Shown here: piece by piece, positions 1 through 6,713 of the stretch
Position numbering within the stretch: the first letter of the stretch is position 1
How the letters are laid out: the number at the start of each line of letters is the position of its first letter
The notes under the pieces: model-generated
What the model was told of the DNA's origin: nothing
What the model saw: only the letters and a program-made list of their open reading frames with translations
Databases searched by the model: none
Program-made: the position numbers and the translations under genes
NCBI GenBank assembly: GCA_045603285.1
Contig: JAZULW010000069.1
Location: 1 to 14,617 of the forward strand
Reading direction: 5' to 3'
Source: RGIG3009 sp045603285
Lineage (GTDB): Bacteria > Bacillota > Clostridia > Oscillospirales > Acutalibacteraceae
Length of the DNA stretch: 14,617 nt

Positions 1-824
1 GCACATACACGGTCGTCATGCCCGTAAGAACCAATTAGGCTACGGTCGAAACCGACATCACGCGCACAGAAAGCAGGAACGGCTTCCAGTTCTGCCGACA
101 GAAAATCGGCTTCCACAATACCGTATTTTTCAAACAGGATATTCAAAATATTCAGTTTTACCGACTCGCTTCCCTCATCGCTAAGGAACGGACGGGAACC
201 GATGAGAATGTTAAGGTCTTCGCCTTTGATGAGTTCGGGCGCCGGACGTTTCATCTGGTCGGCGGCTAAGTGAGGTAACAGATCGGTCACACAGAACACC
301 GGATCGTCAGTCTTGTCGCCGATAGCAACGGTAACCACGGTGCCGTCTTTTTTCACAAGAACGCCGTGCAAGGAAAGCGGCGTTGCCACCCATTGATACT
401 TTTTGATACCGCCATAATAATGGGTATCCAAATAGGCCAAATCGTGATCCTCATACAAAGGATTGGGCTTGAGGTCTAAACGAGGGGAATCAATGTGCGC
501 CGCCGCAATCGACACGCCTTCTTCAATTGACCTTTCACCGATCACAGCCAGAAAAAGGGATTTTCCGCGGTTGTTGTAATAGACTTTATCCCCCGCTTTT
601 AATGCTTGGCCGCGGCGGTACGGCACAAACCCATTTTTCTCCGCTTGCGCAACAGCTTCGGTAACGGCTTCGCGCTCCGTTTTCGCATTATCGAGATAGT
701 GCTTATACCCCACACAATACTCATCCGCTTTCGTGGTTTCTTCCACGCTCAACGTTTCAGCAGCCGTTTTGGGGGCATAGCATAATTTCTCCTTGAGTTG
801 TTCGGCTTTGGTTTTTTCTGACAT
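1..824 (-). CDS. M18 family aminopeptidase, N-terminal part (3' end outside window)
   Basis: The visible 274 residues are the N-terminal part of an M18 (aspartyl aminopeptidase-like) metallopeptidase, a cytoplasmic enzyme that removes N-terminal residues from peptides using two metal ions. The family metal-ligand motif AAHIDSPRLDLKPNPLYE is at about residues 108-125, with His110 as first ligand. DTHYYGG (133-139) and GSYGHDDRVC at the truncated end, holding the Asp of the second metal site, are also typical. The ATG at 822-824 is preceded by a strong Shine-Dalgarno, TAAGGAGGAG, at 831-840, which overlaps the stop codon of the transglycosylase gene upstream, so the two are co-transcribed. The gene is the last visible member of the operon that starts at 4323. 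The C-terminal catalytic half lies off the left edge, so integrity cannot be judged. Substrate preference is not evident. Confidence 0.93.
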   Translation of the reverse strand, partial: MSEKTKAEQLKEKLCYAPKTAAETLSVEETTKADEYCVGYKHYLDNAKTEREAVTEAVAQAEKNGFVPYRRGQALKAGDKVYYNNRGKSLFLAVIGERSIEEGVSIAAAHIDSPRLDLKPNPLYEDHDLAYLDTHYYGGIKKYQWVATPLSLHGVLVKKDGTVVTVAIGDKTDDPVFCVTDLLPHLAADQMKRPAPELIKGEDLNILIGSRPFLSDEGSESVKLNILNILFEKYGIVEADFLSAELEAVPAFCARDVGFDRSLIGSYGHDDRVC

Positions 825-837
825 AGTAAACTCCTCC

Positions 838-1404
838 TTATGCAATACCGTATAAAGTTTGATACTTTTTTTGCGCTTTTAACACGCGCACAACATACTC
901 GCGCGTTTCTTTAAAGGGAATGGTGTGAAGCGTTATTCCATCGTCGGAATACCGCGGATCGTCCAACCATTTGCGGACATTACCGATGCCGGCGTTGTAA
1001 GCTGCTAACACCGTTTCCAGCTCGCTGAACTCCCCCCCGAGCACACTTAAAATTTTGGTTCCGTAACGGATGTTGGTTTCAGGGTCAAACACATCCCCGT
1101 CTTTTTCACCCAACAACGTTCGCGCCCATTCACACGTACTGTCCGTAAGTTGCATCAGCCCTTTGGCATTCGCTTTGGAAATCGCTTCGGAATCAAAATG
1201 GCTTTCCGTGTGAATGATCGCAAAAATGAGCGATTCGGGAATATTGTGTTTTTTCGCATAGGTGGTAACGCTTTCCTGATAGGTGGTCGGATACATCAGT
1301 TTTTCAACAAAATGAATTCCTGCTTTTAAAAGTGGTAAACTTAAGGCGACAACCAACGCAGCGGCAAGCAACACCAACAACAATTTTCGTTTTTTACTGC
1401 GCAT
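838..1404 (-). CDS. Slt-type lytic transglycosylase, membrane anchored
   Basis: This 188-residue protein is a lytic transglycosylase of the Slt/goose-lysozyme fold, which cleaves the MurNAc-GlcNAc bond of peptidoglycan with formation of 1,6-anhydro ends. It begins with basic residues MRSKKRK and one hydrophobic segment (about residues 8-29), so it is either anchored outside the membrane or secreted. The catalytic domain covers about 45-185: ESLIFAIIHTESHF carries the catalytic Glu67, AKGLMQLT (80-87) is the second motif and AAYNAGIGNVRKW (134-146) the third. The length is that of the short single-domain Firmicute enzymes. The start overlaps the end of coaE by 11 nt and the next gene begins 13 nt downstream, so it is translated from the same mRNA. 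A role in wall turnover during growth is inferred from the family; the exact subfamily is not assigned. Confidence 0.94.
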   Translation of the reverse strand: MRSKKRKLLLVLLAAALVVALSLPLLKAGIHFVEKLMYPTTYQESVTTYAKKHNIPESLIFAIIHTESHFDSEAISKANAKGLMQLTDSTCEWARTLLGEKDGDVFDPETNIRYGTKILSVLGGEFSELETVLAAYNAGIGNVRKWLDDPRYSDDGITLHTIPFKETREYVVRVLKAQKKYQTLYGIA

Positions 1405-2011
1405 TTCGCCACCCCTCTAACTGCTCAAACAAGCGGTTCGCAGTGTCTGTAAATTGTAACAAGTCTCCGTTATTTTCAAGAACGACCGTAGCACGTGATC
1501 GATAATAGTCATCGTCAGGTTGTGCCGCCATACGCAGGTTGGCTTGTTCTTTCGTAATGCCGTCACGCTCACAGATACGCTGCAACCGTTGTTCCGCCGA
1601 AGCCAACACCGCCACGGTACAATGGCAAAGTGCCCCCATTTCGGCTTGGAACAACAACGGCGCATCAATAACAGCAACCCTATATTCCTGTTTACGTGCC
1701 AGCCCCAGCAGTGCATTGGTCATTTGAATCACACACGGGTGGACAATACTGTTTAACAAAGCGGTGTGCTCAGACGATGCAAAGGCGCACTTTGCCAAGG
1801 CAGGACGATTCAATGTCCCGTCTTCATGTAAAATATCCGACGAAAAAGCTTCTACCAAAGCCGCCAAGCAATCGGTGTGCGGCTCTACGGCTTTGCGCGC
1901 CAATTCGTCCGCATCAATGATCATGCAACCTTTTTCTTTTAAAACACGGGCAACGGTGCTCTTTCCGGAGCCGGTGGGGCCCGTGAGCCCTACAATAAAC
2001 AAGTCACTCAA
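1394..2011 (-). CDS. coaE: Dephospho-CoA kinase
   Basis: CoaE phosphorylates the 3'-hydroxyl of dephospho-CoA with ATP, the last step of coenzyme A synthesis in the cytoplasm. With the start chosen here it has 205 residues, the usual family length. The Walker A loop is GPTGSGKST at 11-19. DADELAR (about 34-40), the conserved IVHP (about 91-94) and DAPLLFQAEM (about 117-126) are family landmarks. RICERDGIT is the lid region and AAQ follows later. The frame is open further upstream to 2062, but those 17 residues do not resemble CoaE and lack a ribosome binding site. The TTG at 2009-2011 lies 6 nt after GAGGTGG and gives the normal N-terminus MSDLFIVGLTG. It overlaps the end of the sua5 gene by 8 nt, and its own end overlaps the transglycosylase gene by 11 nt, which suggests translational coupling throughout. 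Confidence 0.95.
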   Translation of the reverse strand: MSDLFIVGLTGPTGSGKSTVARVLKEKGCMIIDADELARKAVEPHTDCLAALVEAFSSDILHEDGTLNRPALAKCAFASSEHTALLNSIVHPCVIQMTNALLGLARKQEYRVAVIDAPLLFQAEMGALCHCTVAVLASAEQRLQRICERDGITKEQANLRMAAQPDDDYYRSRATVVLENNGDLLQFTDTANRLFEQLEGWRNAQ

Positions 2012-3023
2012 GAATGACCACCTCGAATCCCGCCGCCCGTAACAAGCGGTTATACACGGCAAGTCCTACACCATCGGTTGCAGGGCACGCTGTATATGCA
2101 ATGCGAAAACCCTCGTCGTCCAAACGGCGCAAAGCCTCAAACAAACGGTGGGCTTGTTCGTTAGCATCGTCCCGCCGACCGTAAGTGAGAAACGGGATCT
2201 TCAGCAGCGCCTCTTCCCCATCAAAGCACAAGGCAACGGCTTTTTCCGTTGTTTGAGCATTGACATACGCGGCATACGCGGCGGGAGACCCTTTTACCAA
2301 AATGACACGCGCCGCAGGAGCATAGTGCTTATATTTCATGCCGGGGGAAGCGGCGGCCACACCGTCTTGCAATGGACGGAGCACCGCATCATCCACTTTC
2401 ACCTCGCCGACCACGGTTTGCAGCATTTCCACCGTAACGGCACCGGGGCGAAGCAGATGAACTGTTTCGCCTGTGATATCAATCACCGTCGATTCCACAC
2501 CGACCTCACATTCACCGCCGTCTACAATGGCGGCAATGCGGCCATCCATATCGTCCGCCACACGCGCTGCATCGGTAGGACTCGGAATGCCCGAACGATT
2601 GGCAGAAGGCGCCGCCAACGCACAACCCGATAAACGAATCAACTGTCGTGCGACCGGATGGGACGGCATACGCACCGCTACAGTCGATAAACCGGCGCTC
2701 ACTTCGTTGGGAATAGCGCCGCCTTTTTTAAAAATCATCGTAAGCGGCCCCGGCCAAAAGGCAGCGGCCAGCGCCAACGCTTTTGACGGAATTTCGGACA
2801 CAAGCGATGTCAACTCATTCATATCGGCAATGTGTACGATAAGGGGGTTGTCCATCGGGCGCCCTTTTGCCGCAAAAATGGAGGCTACCGCTTTGCCGTT
2901 TCGAGCATCGGCGGCCAAACCGTACACCGTTTCGGTAGGAATGGCTACCAATTCGCCGTCACGCAAAAGAGATGCCGCTTTTTGCAAATCATATTCAGAA
3001 TCGGTTAAATGCAACGTTTGCAT
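2004..3023 (-). CDS. sua5: L-threonylcarbamoyladenylate synthase, two-domain Sua5/YwlC type
   Basis: This enzyme makes threonylcarbamoyl-AMP from threonine, bicarbonate and ATP. The TsaB/D/E proteins then transfer the group to A37 of ANN-decoding tRNAs (t6A). The 339 residues form the long form of the family. The N-terminal YrdC/TsaC domain (about 1-205) shows PTETVYGLAADA (29-40), KGRPMDNPL (53-61), WPGPLT (90-95) and APSANRSG (138-145), the nucleotide and substrate binding signature. The C-terminal Sua5 domain covers about 225-339 and begins after SPGMKYKHYAP, the typical junction. The ATG at 3021-3023 is served by AGAAGGA within the end of prfA, 8 nt upstream of which prfA terminates. Following prfA with ywlC/sua5 is common in Firmicutes; B. 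subtilis YwlC is the named counterpart. Confidence 0.95.
   Translation of the reverse strand: MQTLHLTDSEYDLQKAASLLRDGELVAIPTETVYGLAADARNGKAVASIFAAKGRPMDNPLIVHIADMNELTSLVSEIPSKALALAAAFWPGPLTMIFKKGGAIPNEVSAGLSTVAVRMPSHPVARQLIRLSGCALAAPSANRSGIPSPTDAARVADDMDGRIAAIVDGGECEVGVESTVIDITGETVHLLRPGAVTVEMLQTVVGEVKVDDAVLRPLQDGVAAASPGMKYKHYAPAARVILVKGSPAAYAAYVNAQTTEKAVALCFDGEEALLKIPFLTYGRRDDANEQAHRLFEALRRLDDEGFRIAYTACPATDGVGLAVYNRLLRAAGFEVVILE
2018..2024 (-). promoter_or_regulatory. Ribosome binding site deciding the coaE TTG start
   Basis: On the minus strand the sequence reads GAGGTGG, then TCATTC, then TTG. It is the only good Shine-Dalgarno near the 5' end of coaE, and the 6-nt spacing singles out the TTG at 2009-2011. 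It sits within the last codons of the sua5 gene. Confidence 0.7.
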
Positions 3024-3031
3024 AGTACTTA

Positions 3032-4096
3032 TTATCCTTCTTGCAGTTTTTGAGCACGGTCCGCCGTGATAAGGGAATCGATGATTTCATCCAAGTCCCC
3101 GTTCAAAATAGCCTCGATTTTATACAGCGTTAATCCAATGCGATGATCGGTCACGCGACCTTGCGGGAAATTGTAGGTACGGATACGCTCACTGCGGTCC
3201 CCTGTTCCCACTTGTGCGCGGCGGTCCGCTGCAATGGCGGACTGTTGCTCCGTTTGCTTTTGTTCAAGCAAACGGGAACGCAACACGCGCATTGCCTTGT
3301 CGCGATTTTTGTGTTGGCTGCGCTCGTCTTGGCATTCCACCACCGTACCCGTCGGTATATGGGTGATGCGAATGGCCGATTCGGTTTTGTTAATGTGCTG
3401 TCCGCCGGCACCGCTGGAACGGAACGTATCAATTTGCAAATCCGAGGGGTCAATATCCACGTCCACTTCTTCTGCCTCGGGCAACACCGCCACCGTTGCG
3501 GTAGAAGTGTGTATGCGACCGCCTGCCTCGGTTTCGGGAACACGTTGCACACGATGAACACCGCTTTCGAATTTAAAGCGGCTATACGCGCCATCACCAT
3601 TGATCACAAAACTAATTTCTTTATAACCGCCAAGTTCGGTTTCGTTGGCTCCCACCGTTTCAATTTGGTAACGGCGCGCTTGCGCATACAACGAATACAT
3701 ACGGAACAACGATGCGGCAAACAATGCCGATTCTTCTCCACCGGCACCGGCACGTATTTCCACAATAACGTTTTTTTCGTCATTTGGGTCACGCGGCAAC
3801 AATAAAATCTTCAGTTCTTCCGCGCATTCTTCTGCTTGTTTTTTTGCCTCTTTGCGTTCTTCCTGTGCCAGTTCTTGCAGTTCGGCGTCACTTTCGGTTT
3901 CAAGGAGCAATCTTGCTTCTGCTTCGCGCGCCACCGCCTGTGCATACATACGGTACTTTTCCACAATGGGCTCCAAATAGCGGCTTTCTTTCATAAGGTC
4001 CCGATAAAGTTCGGGTTGTGACACCACAGAAGGATCGCACAACCGTACCATCAGTTCCTCATACCGCTTTTCTACCTCTTTTAAACGATCGAGCAT
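3032..4096 (-). CDS. prfA: Peptide chain release factor 1
   Basis: RF1 recognises UAA and UAG stop codons in the ribosomal A site and triggers release of the finished protein. The protein has 354 residues, full family length. A coiled-coil N-terminal domain (about 1-105) is followed by the codon-recognition domain with the PxT tripeptide as PET at 187-189 in RVPETEAGGRIHTS, the form also seen in other Firmicutes. The catalytic GGQ is at 231-233 in GAGGQHINKTES. PET rather than an SPF-type motif separates it from RF2. It is the second gene of the operon, after the DUF951 gene. No prmC (the methyltransferase acting on the GGQ glutamine) is adjacent, unlike in many Firmicutes. Its Shine-Dalgarno (AAAGGGG, 4107-4113) lies in one arm of an inverted repeat. 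Because RF1 is complete, UAG termination should work in this organism. Confidence 0.97.
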   Translation of the reverse strand: MLDRLKEVEKRYEELMVRLCDPSVVSQPELYRDLMKESRYLEPIVEKYRMYAQAVAREAEARLLLETESDAELQELAQEERKEAKKQAEECAEELKILLLPRDPNDEKNVIVEIRAGAGGEESALFAASLFRMYSLYAQARRYQIETVGANETELGGYKEISFVINGDGAYSRFKFESGVHRVQRVPETEAGGRIHTSTATVAVLPEAEEVDVDIDPSDLQIDTFRSSGAGGQHINKTESAIRITHIPTGTVVECQDERSQHKNRDKAMRVLRSRLLEQKQTEQQSAIAADRRAQVGTGDRSERIRTYNFPQGRVTDHRIGLTLYKIEAILNGDLDEIIDSLITADRAQKLQEG

Positions 4097-4106
4097 ATCG
4101 TACTAT

Positions 4107-4139
4107 CCCCTTTTTCTATCGAATCACGCAAAAAAGGGG
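4107..4139 (-). promoter_or_regulatory. Inverted repeat covering the prfA ribosome binding site
   Basis: CCCCTTTTT at 4107-4115 and AAAAAGGGG at 4131-4139 are perfect 9-base inverted repeats with a 15-base loop. In the mRNA the downstream arm AAAAAGGGG contains the prfA Shine-Dalgarno, about 10 nt before its ATG. Folding would hide the ribosome binding site, so it could tune prfA translation. The A/U-rich half makes the stem only moderately stable. No U-run follows it in the transcribed direction, so it is not a terminator. Confidence 0.4.
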
Positions 4140-4140
4140 G

Positions 4141-4323
4141 CTACTCTTCTCGCTCAATACCGCGAATGTTTTTTTCCGCTTTCACACGCGGAATCATCAT
4201 TTCGTGTCCGCAGGTTTCGCAATGTAAACGAAAATCCATCCCAATACGCAACACACGAAAACGGTTACCGCCGCAGGGATGGCTCTTTTTCAAAACGAGA
4301 ACATCTCCCAGTCGAATATCCAC
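4141..4323 (-). CDS. DUF951 small protein
   Basis: This 60-residue protein matches the DUF951 family, small conserved Firmicute proteins of unknown role (YyzM in B. subtilis). It starts MDIRLGDVLVLKKSHPCGGN, the characteristic family N-terminus, followed by RFRVLRIGMDFRLHCETCGHEMMIPR. Cys17, Cys35, Cys38 and perhaps His40 could form a small zinc-binding knuckle. The GTG at 4321-4323 is chosen because homologues start there and because GAAGGTG lies 5 nt upstream. The frame is open to 4377 but would then run into the promoter. It ends with TAG, one clear use of that codon as a normal stop in this window. It is the first gene of the operon leading into prfA, 44 nt upstream of it. Nucleic acid or ribosome association is only a guess from its gene company. 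Confidence 0.88.
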   Translation of the reverse strand: MDIRLGDVLVLKKSHPCGGNRFRVLRIGMDFRLHCETCGHEMMIPRVKAEKNIRGIEREE

Positions 4324-4348
4324 GAACACACCTTCTTTCCTACGATAA

Positions 4349-4377
4349 AGTATACCATATTTTTTATTCGTTCGCAA
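4349..4377 (-). promoter_or_regulatory. SigA-type promoter of the DUF951-prfA operon
   Basis: On the minus strand there is TTGCGA (4372-4377), a 17-base spacer and TATACT (4349-4354). TGG sits directly before the -10 box, giving an extended -10. Transcription should start near 4341-4342, about 18-20 nt ahead of the DUF951 GTG. The spacer is A/T rich. Confidence 0.75.
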
Positions 4378-4392
4378 GAGAGAGTTTTAAAC

Positions 4393-4424
4393 AAAAAAAT
4401 CGGCGAATCGCGTGGATTCGCCGA
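4393..4424 (-). terminator. Intrinsic terminator after cdaR
   Basis: A perfect 10-bp stem, TCGGCGAATC (4400-4409) with GATTCGCCGA (4415-4424), closes a 5-base loop. On the minus strand it is followed by seven T (4393-4399). It lies about 14 nt past the cdaR stop codon and only 15 nt before the next promoter's -35 box. Confidence 0.92.
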
Positions 4425-4438
4425 CTGCTGTCAACTTA

Positions 4439-5752
4439 TTATTCAACGGTACCGTACAACTTATACGATTCTTGCCCGTTTTCGCCATAGTATACCCATA
4501 CGTTGGAATATTTCGGCACCTCAATGCGCACATCGTATCGTACAGAACCGGTACCCACATCACTACCCGCGTCCAACACTACGCGCAAGTCTTCCGCTTT
4601 AATACGTTGCAACACGGCCGAAGGACCGCACAACACAATATCGGTCAATTTTTGAGCAGGCAAGGTGATGGTTTTTCCTTCAGGAAGATTCTCTATCACC
4701 ACGTCGTCAATTACGTTCACCGCATATGTTAAGCGCTTCGTCGTATAGTTGCCGATTGCCAATTTCATCGTCACCGTGTGACCTTCCAGCACGCGAACGG
4801 TAGTGGGAACTTCCAACACCACAACGCCTTCTTCCTGTTCGGGAAGAAGATTGTCAAAATCAATAACGCCAAGATCGGCTACGGCACTTGCCACACGATC
4901 GAGTTCTTCCGCCTCGCCGATCAGCGTGATGCTGTTCATTGACAGAGAAACCAAATTTTTCGAATTGATTCCTTCGGGCACGTGTAGCAATTGATAGGTA
5001 AGGGGAACCTTGCGTTGTACCCAAACAGGGACCGTAAGATCCACCTTTCCGTCAGCCGGTGTCAGAAAAACACAGTCCGACAGATCGAGTTGCGCCCCTT
5101 GCGCATCCAACGCCAACAAATCAGCTGAAAAGCGCTTGGTTTTTTCAATGGTAGCGGTTTCTTCCACCTTTGCCACAACCGATGTGATCGCATCCAACAC
5201 TTTTCGAGGACCTTCCAAACGAACCACACCGTTGGGAATGGCCACCGTATCCAACACTACGTCGCCGATTTGTTGCTCTTTTTCATTTGCGACGGTAATG
5301 GTAGACGTATCGGGGGTTACGGCAAAATCTTTTGCAACCCAATAATCGCAATCGACGGTTATGTCACGCGGATAGATATCCACAATTTCATAATCGGTTT
5401 CTTTTCCGCCTTTCGAAGCCGTCAAATGGATGACCGCTTGTCCTGCCCCCTGAATGTTTGAAAAATCGGGGCGAACGGTGATATCATCACCGGTTAAATT
5501 GAAGATAACCGAGCGAGGGCCCTCTACTTTTACCGAAATCGAAAACGTATCTTCCCCGATCACACGCAAATCGTTGTATCCGGCCATCGTGTTGGCAAGA
5601 TCCACCGTTACCTGAGTGGTGATCTCACGGGGCATAATATTGCTTGGACCAAAGGACACCAATGCCCACACCGCAATCGCCACTACCAAAGCAAGAATCA
5701 AAATGAAACGTTCGTTATGCAACAGCCGATTTAGGGAGAATTTTGTTTTCAT
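4439..5752 (-). CDS. cdaR: YbbR-domain protein CdaR, regulator of the c-di-AMP synthase
   Basis: This is a membrane-anchored extracytoplasmic protein of the YbbR/CdaR family, which binds and modulates the diadenylate cyclase CdaA. With the ATG at 5750-5752 it has 437 residues. One N-terminal membrane segment (about 15-35, ILILALVVAIAVWALVSF) is followed by a long beta-rich outer part that reads as several degenerate YbbR repeats, for example the parallel stretches VDLANTMAGYNDL, VVLDTVAIPNGVVRLEGP, SLSMNSITLIGEAEELDRV and LPAQKLTDIVLCGPSAVL. B. subtilis CdaR is of similar size with four repeats. An in-frame GTG at 5764 is an alternative, but the ATG overlaps the cdaA stop as ATGA with GGGGGTGG 8 nt upstream. 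A terminator directly follows, so glmM, which often comes next in Firmicutes, is absent here. Confidence 0.92.
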   Translation of the reverse strand: MKTKFSLNRLLHNERFILILALVVAIAVWALVSFGPSNIMPREITTQVTVDLANTMAGYNDLRVIGEDTFSISVKVEGPRSVIFNLTGDDITVRPDFSNIQGAGQAVIHLTASKGGKETDYEIVDIYPRDITVDCDYWVAKDFAVTPDTSTITVANEKEQQIGDVVLDTVAIPNGVVRLEGPRKVLDAITSVVAKVEETATIEKTKRFSADLLALDAQGAQLDLSDCVFLTPADGKVDLTVPVWVQRKVPLTYQLLHVPEGINSKNLVSLSMNSITLIGEAEELDRVASAVADLGVIDFDNLLPEQEEGVVVLEVPTTVRVLEGHTVTMKLAIGNYTTKRLTYAVNVIDDVVIENLPEGKTITLPAQKLTDIVLCGPSAVLQRIKAEDLRVVLDAGSDVGTGSVRYDVRIEVPKYSNVWVYYGENGQESYKLYGTVE

Positions 5753-6645
5753 TTGGAAAACCACCCCCGAATCCGACCGATCAGTCCTTTATCATCTTTT
5801 TTCTCATCCAAACGAATGTTTTTCCAAACCAGCTCGTTTTCCAGTTCAATGCGCAGGCTCTCGACCGTAAAATCGCGGGTGAGAACGCCGTCTTTTGCCA
5901 CCGAAACAGTACCCGTTTCCTCCGAAACAATGACCACGACCGCATCCGAATTTTCGCTCATACCCACACCGGCACGGTGGCGGGTTCCCAAACTGCGACC
6001 GATAGATACGTTGTCGGATAACGGCAAAATACAACCGGAGGCGTATACCTTTCCGTCACGAATGATGGTGGCACCGTCGTGCAAAGGAGCTTTGTTAAAG
6101 AAAATATTGCCGATCAATTCACCCGTAGGGTCGGCATTTAACTCGGTTCCTGATTTCGCAATCTCGCCCAAACGGGTGGTACGTTCAAACACAATGAGAG
6201 CACCCATCTTTTGGCGTTGCAAAAGATCAACACCCGAACAAACTGCCGCAATTGCCGTTTTCCATTTATCGATATATTGCTGTGTTTCTTCCTCGTTCAT
6301 GCCGAAGATCTTAAACTTGCCGACAAACCCCGAATGACCCACGCGTTCCAACGCACGGCGGATTTCAGGTTGGAAGATAACAACCAACACTATCAGGGCA
6401 TTATCAAACAGTATTTGCAAGAGATATTTCGTGGTTGTCAGATTCAGCAAAAAGGCGGCGCCGTACGCTAACCCCAAAAGCGTAAATCCTTTGAGAAGTT
6501 GTTCCGCACGGGAATCACGCACCAATTTAATTAGCCAAAATATGGCAAAGGCCACCAAAAGAATATCCAAGGTATCGGTGATAATGCGATAGGTTTTTAA
6601 AAAGTTTGCGACACTTTCAAATGCATTGGCAAAAAATTGAGGCAT
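5749..6645 (-). CDS. cdaA: Membrane diadenylate cyclase CdaA (c-di-AMP synthase)
   Basis: CdaA condenses two ATP to cyclic di-AMP, the second messenger controlling potassium uptake, osmolytes and wall homeostasis. The 298-residue protein has three N-terminal membrane segments (about 26-42, 51-69 and 76-93) and a cytoplasmic DisA_N cyclase domain (about 100-265). The catalytic motifs are present: DGA at 190-192 in PLHDGATIIRDGKVYASGC, and RHR at 222-224 in LGTRHRAGVGMSE. The ATG at 6643-6645 is preferred because AGGTGATC (6649-6656), an extended match to the 16S rRNA 3' end, precedes it. A GTG three codons upstream (6652-6654) behind AGAGGA is possible. The gene overlaps cdaR by 4 nt, a conserved pairing. 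A promoter candidate lies immediately upstream. Confidence 0.96.
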   Translation of the reverse strand: MPQFFANAFESVANFLKTYRIITDTLDILLVAFAIFWLIKLVRDSRAEQLLKGFTLLGLAYGAAFLLNLTTTKYLLQILFDNALIVLVVIFQPEIRRALERVGHSGFVGKFKIFGMNEEETQQYIDKWKTAIAAVCSGVDLLQRQKMGALIVFERTTRLGEIAKSGTELNADPTGELIGNIFFNKAPLHDGATIIRDGKVYASGCILPLSDNVSIGRSLGTRHRAGVGMSENSDAVVVIVSEETGTVSVAKDGVLTRDFTVESLRIELENELVWKNIRLDEKKDDKGLIGRIRGWFSK

Positions 6646-6685
6646 CCGGATCACCTACTTCCTCTTTTGTATAATTATATATATC

Positions 6686-6713
6686 ATTTTATCATAGAAT
6701 TGTTACATTTCAA
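6686..6713 (-). promoter_or_regulatory. Candidate promoter for cdaA-cdaR
   Basis: On the minus strand TTGAAA (6708-6713) and TAAAAT (6686-6691) are 16 bases apart, with TGA just before the -10 giving an extended -10. The -35 box overlaps the stop codon of the aminotransferase gene. This would give cdaA-cdaR expression independent of the two upstream genes. A second TATAAT at 6674-6679 lacks a matching -35. The region is very A/T rich, so chance matches are likely. Confidence 0.5.

Noticed and set aside
2148..3069. Long plus-strand reading frames opposite the sua5 gene, and similar ones opposite prfA, cdaA, aspS and coaE
   Set aside because: They mirror the codon structure of recognised genes, resemble no protein family and lack ribosome binding sites.
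4107..4139. CCCCTTTTT/AAAAAGGGG inverted repeat as an intrinsic terminator before prfA
   Set aside because: The T-run lies inside the 5' arm in the transcribed direction and none follows the 3' arm.
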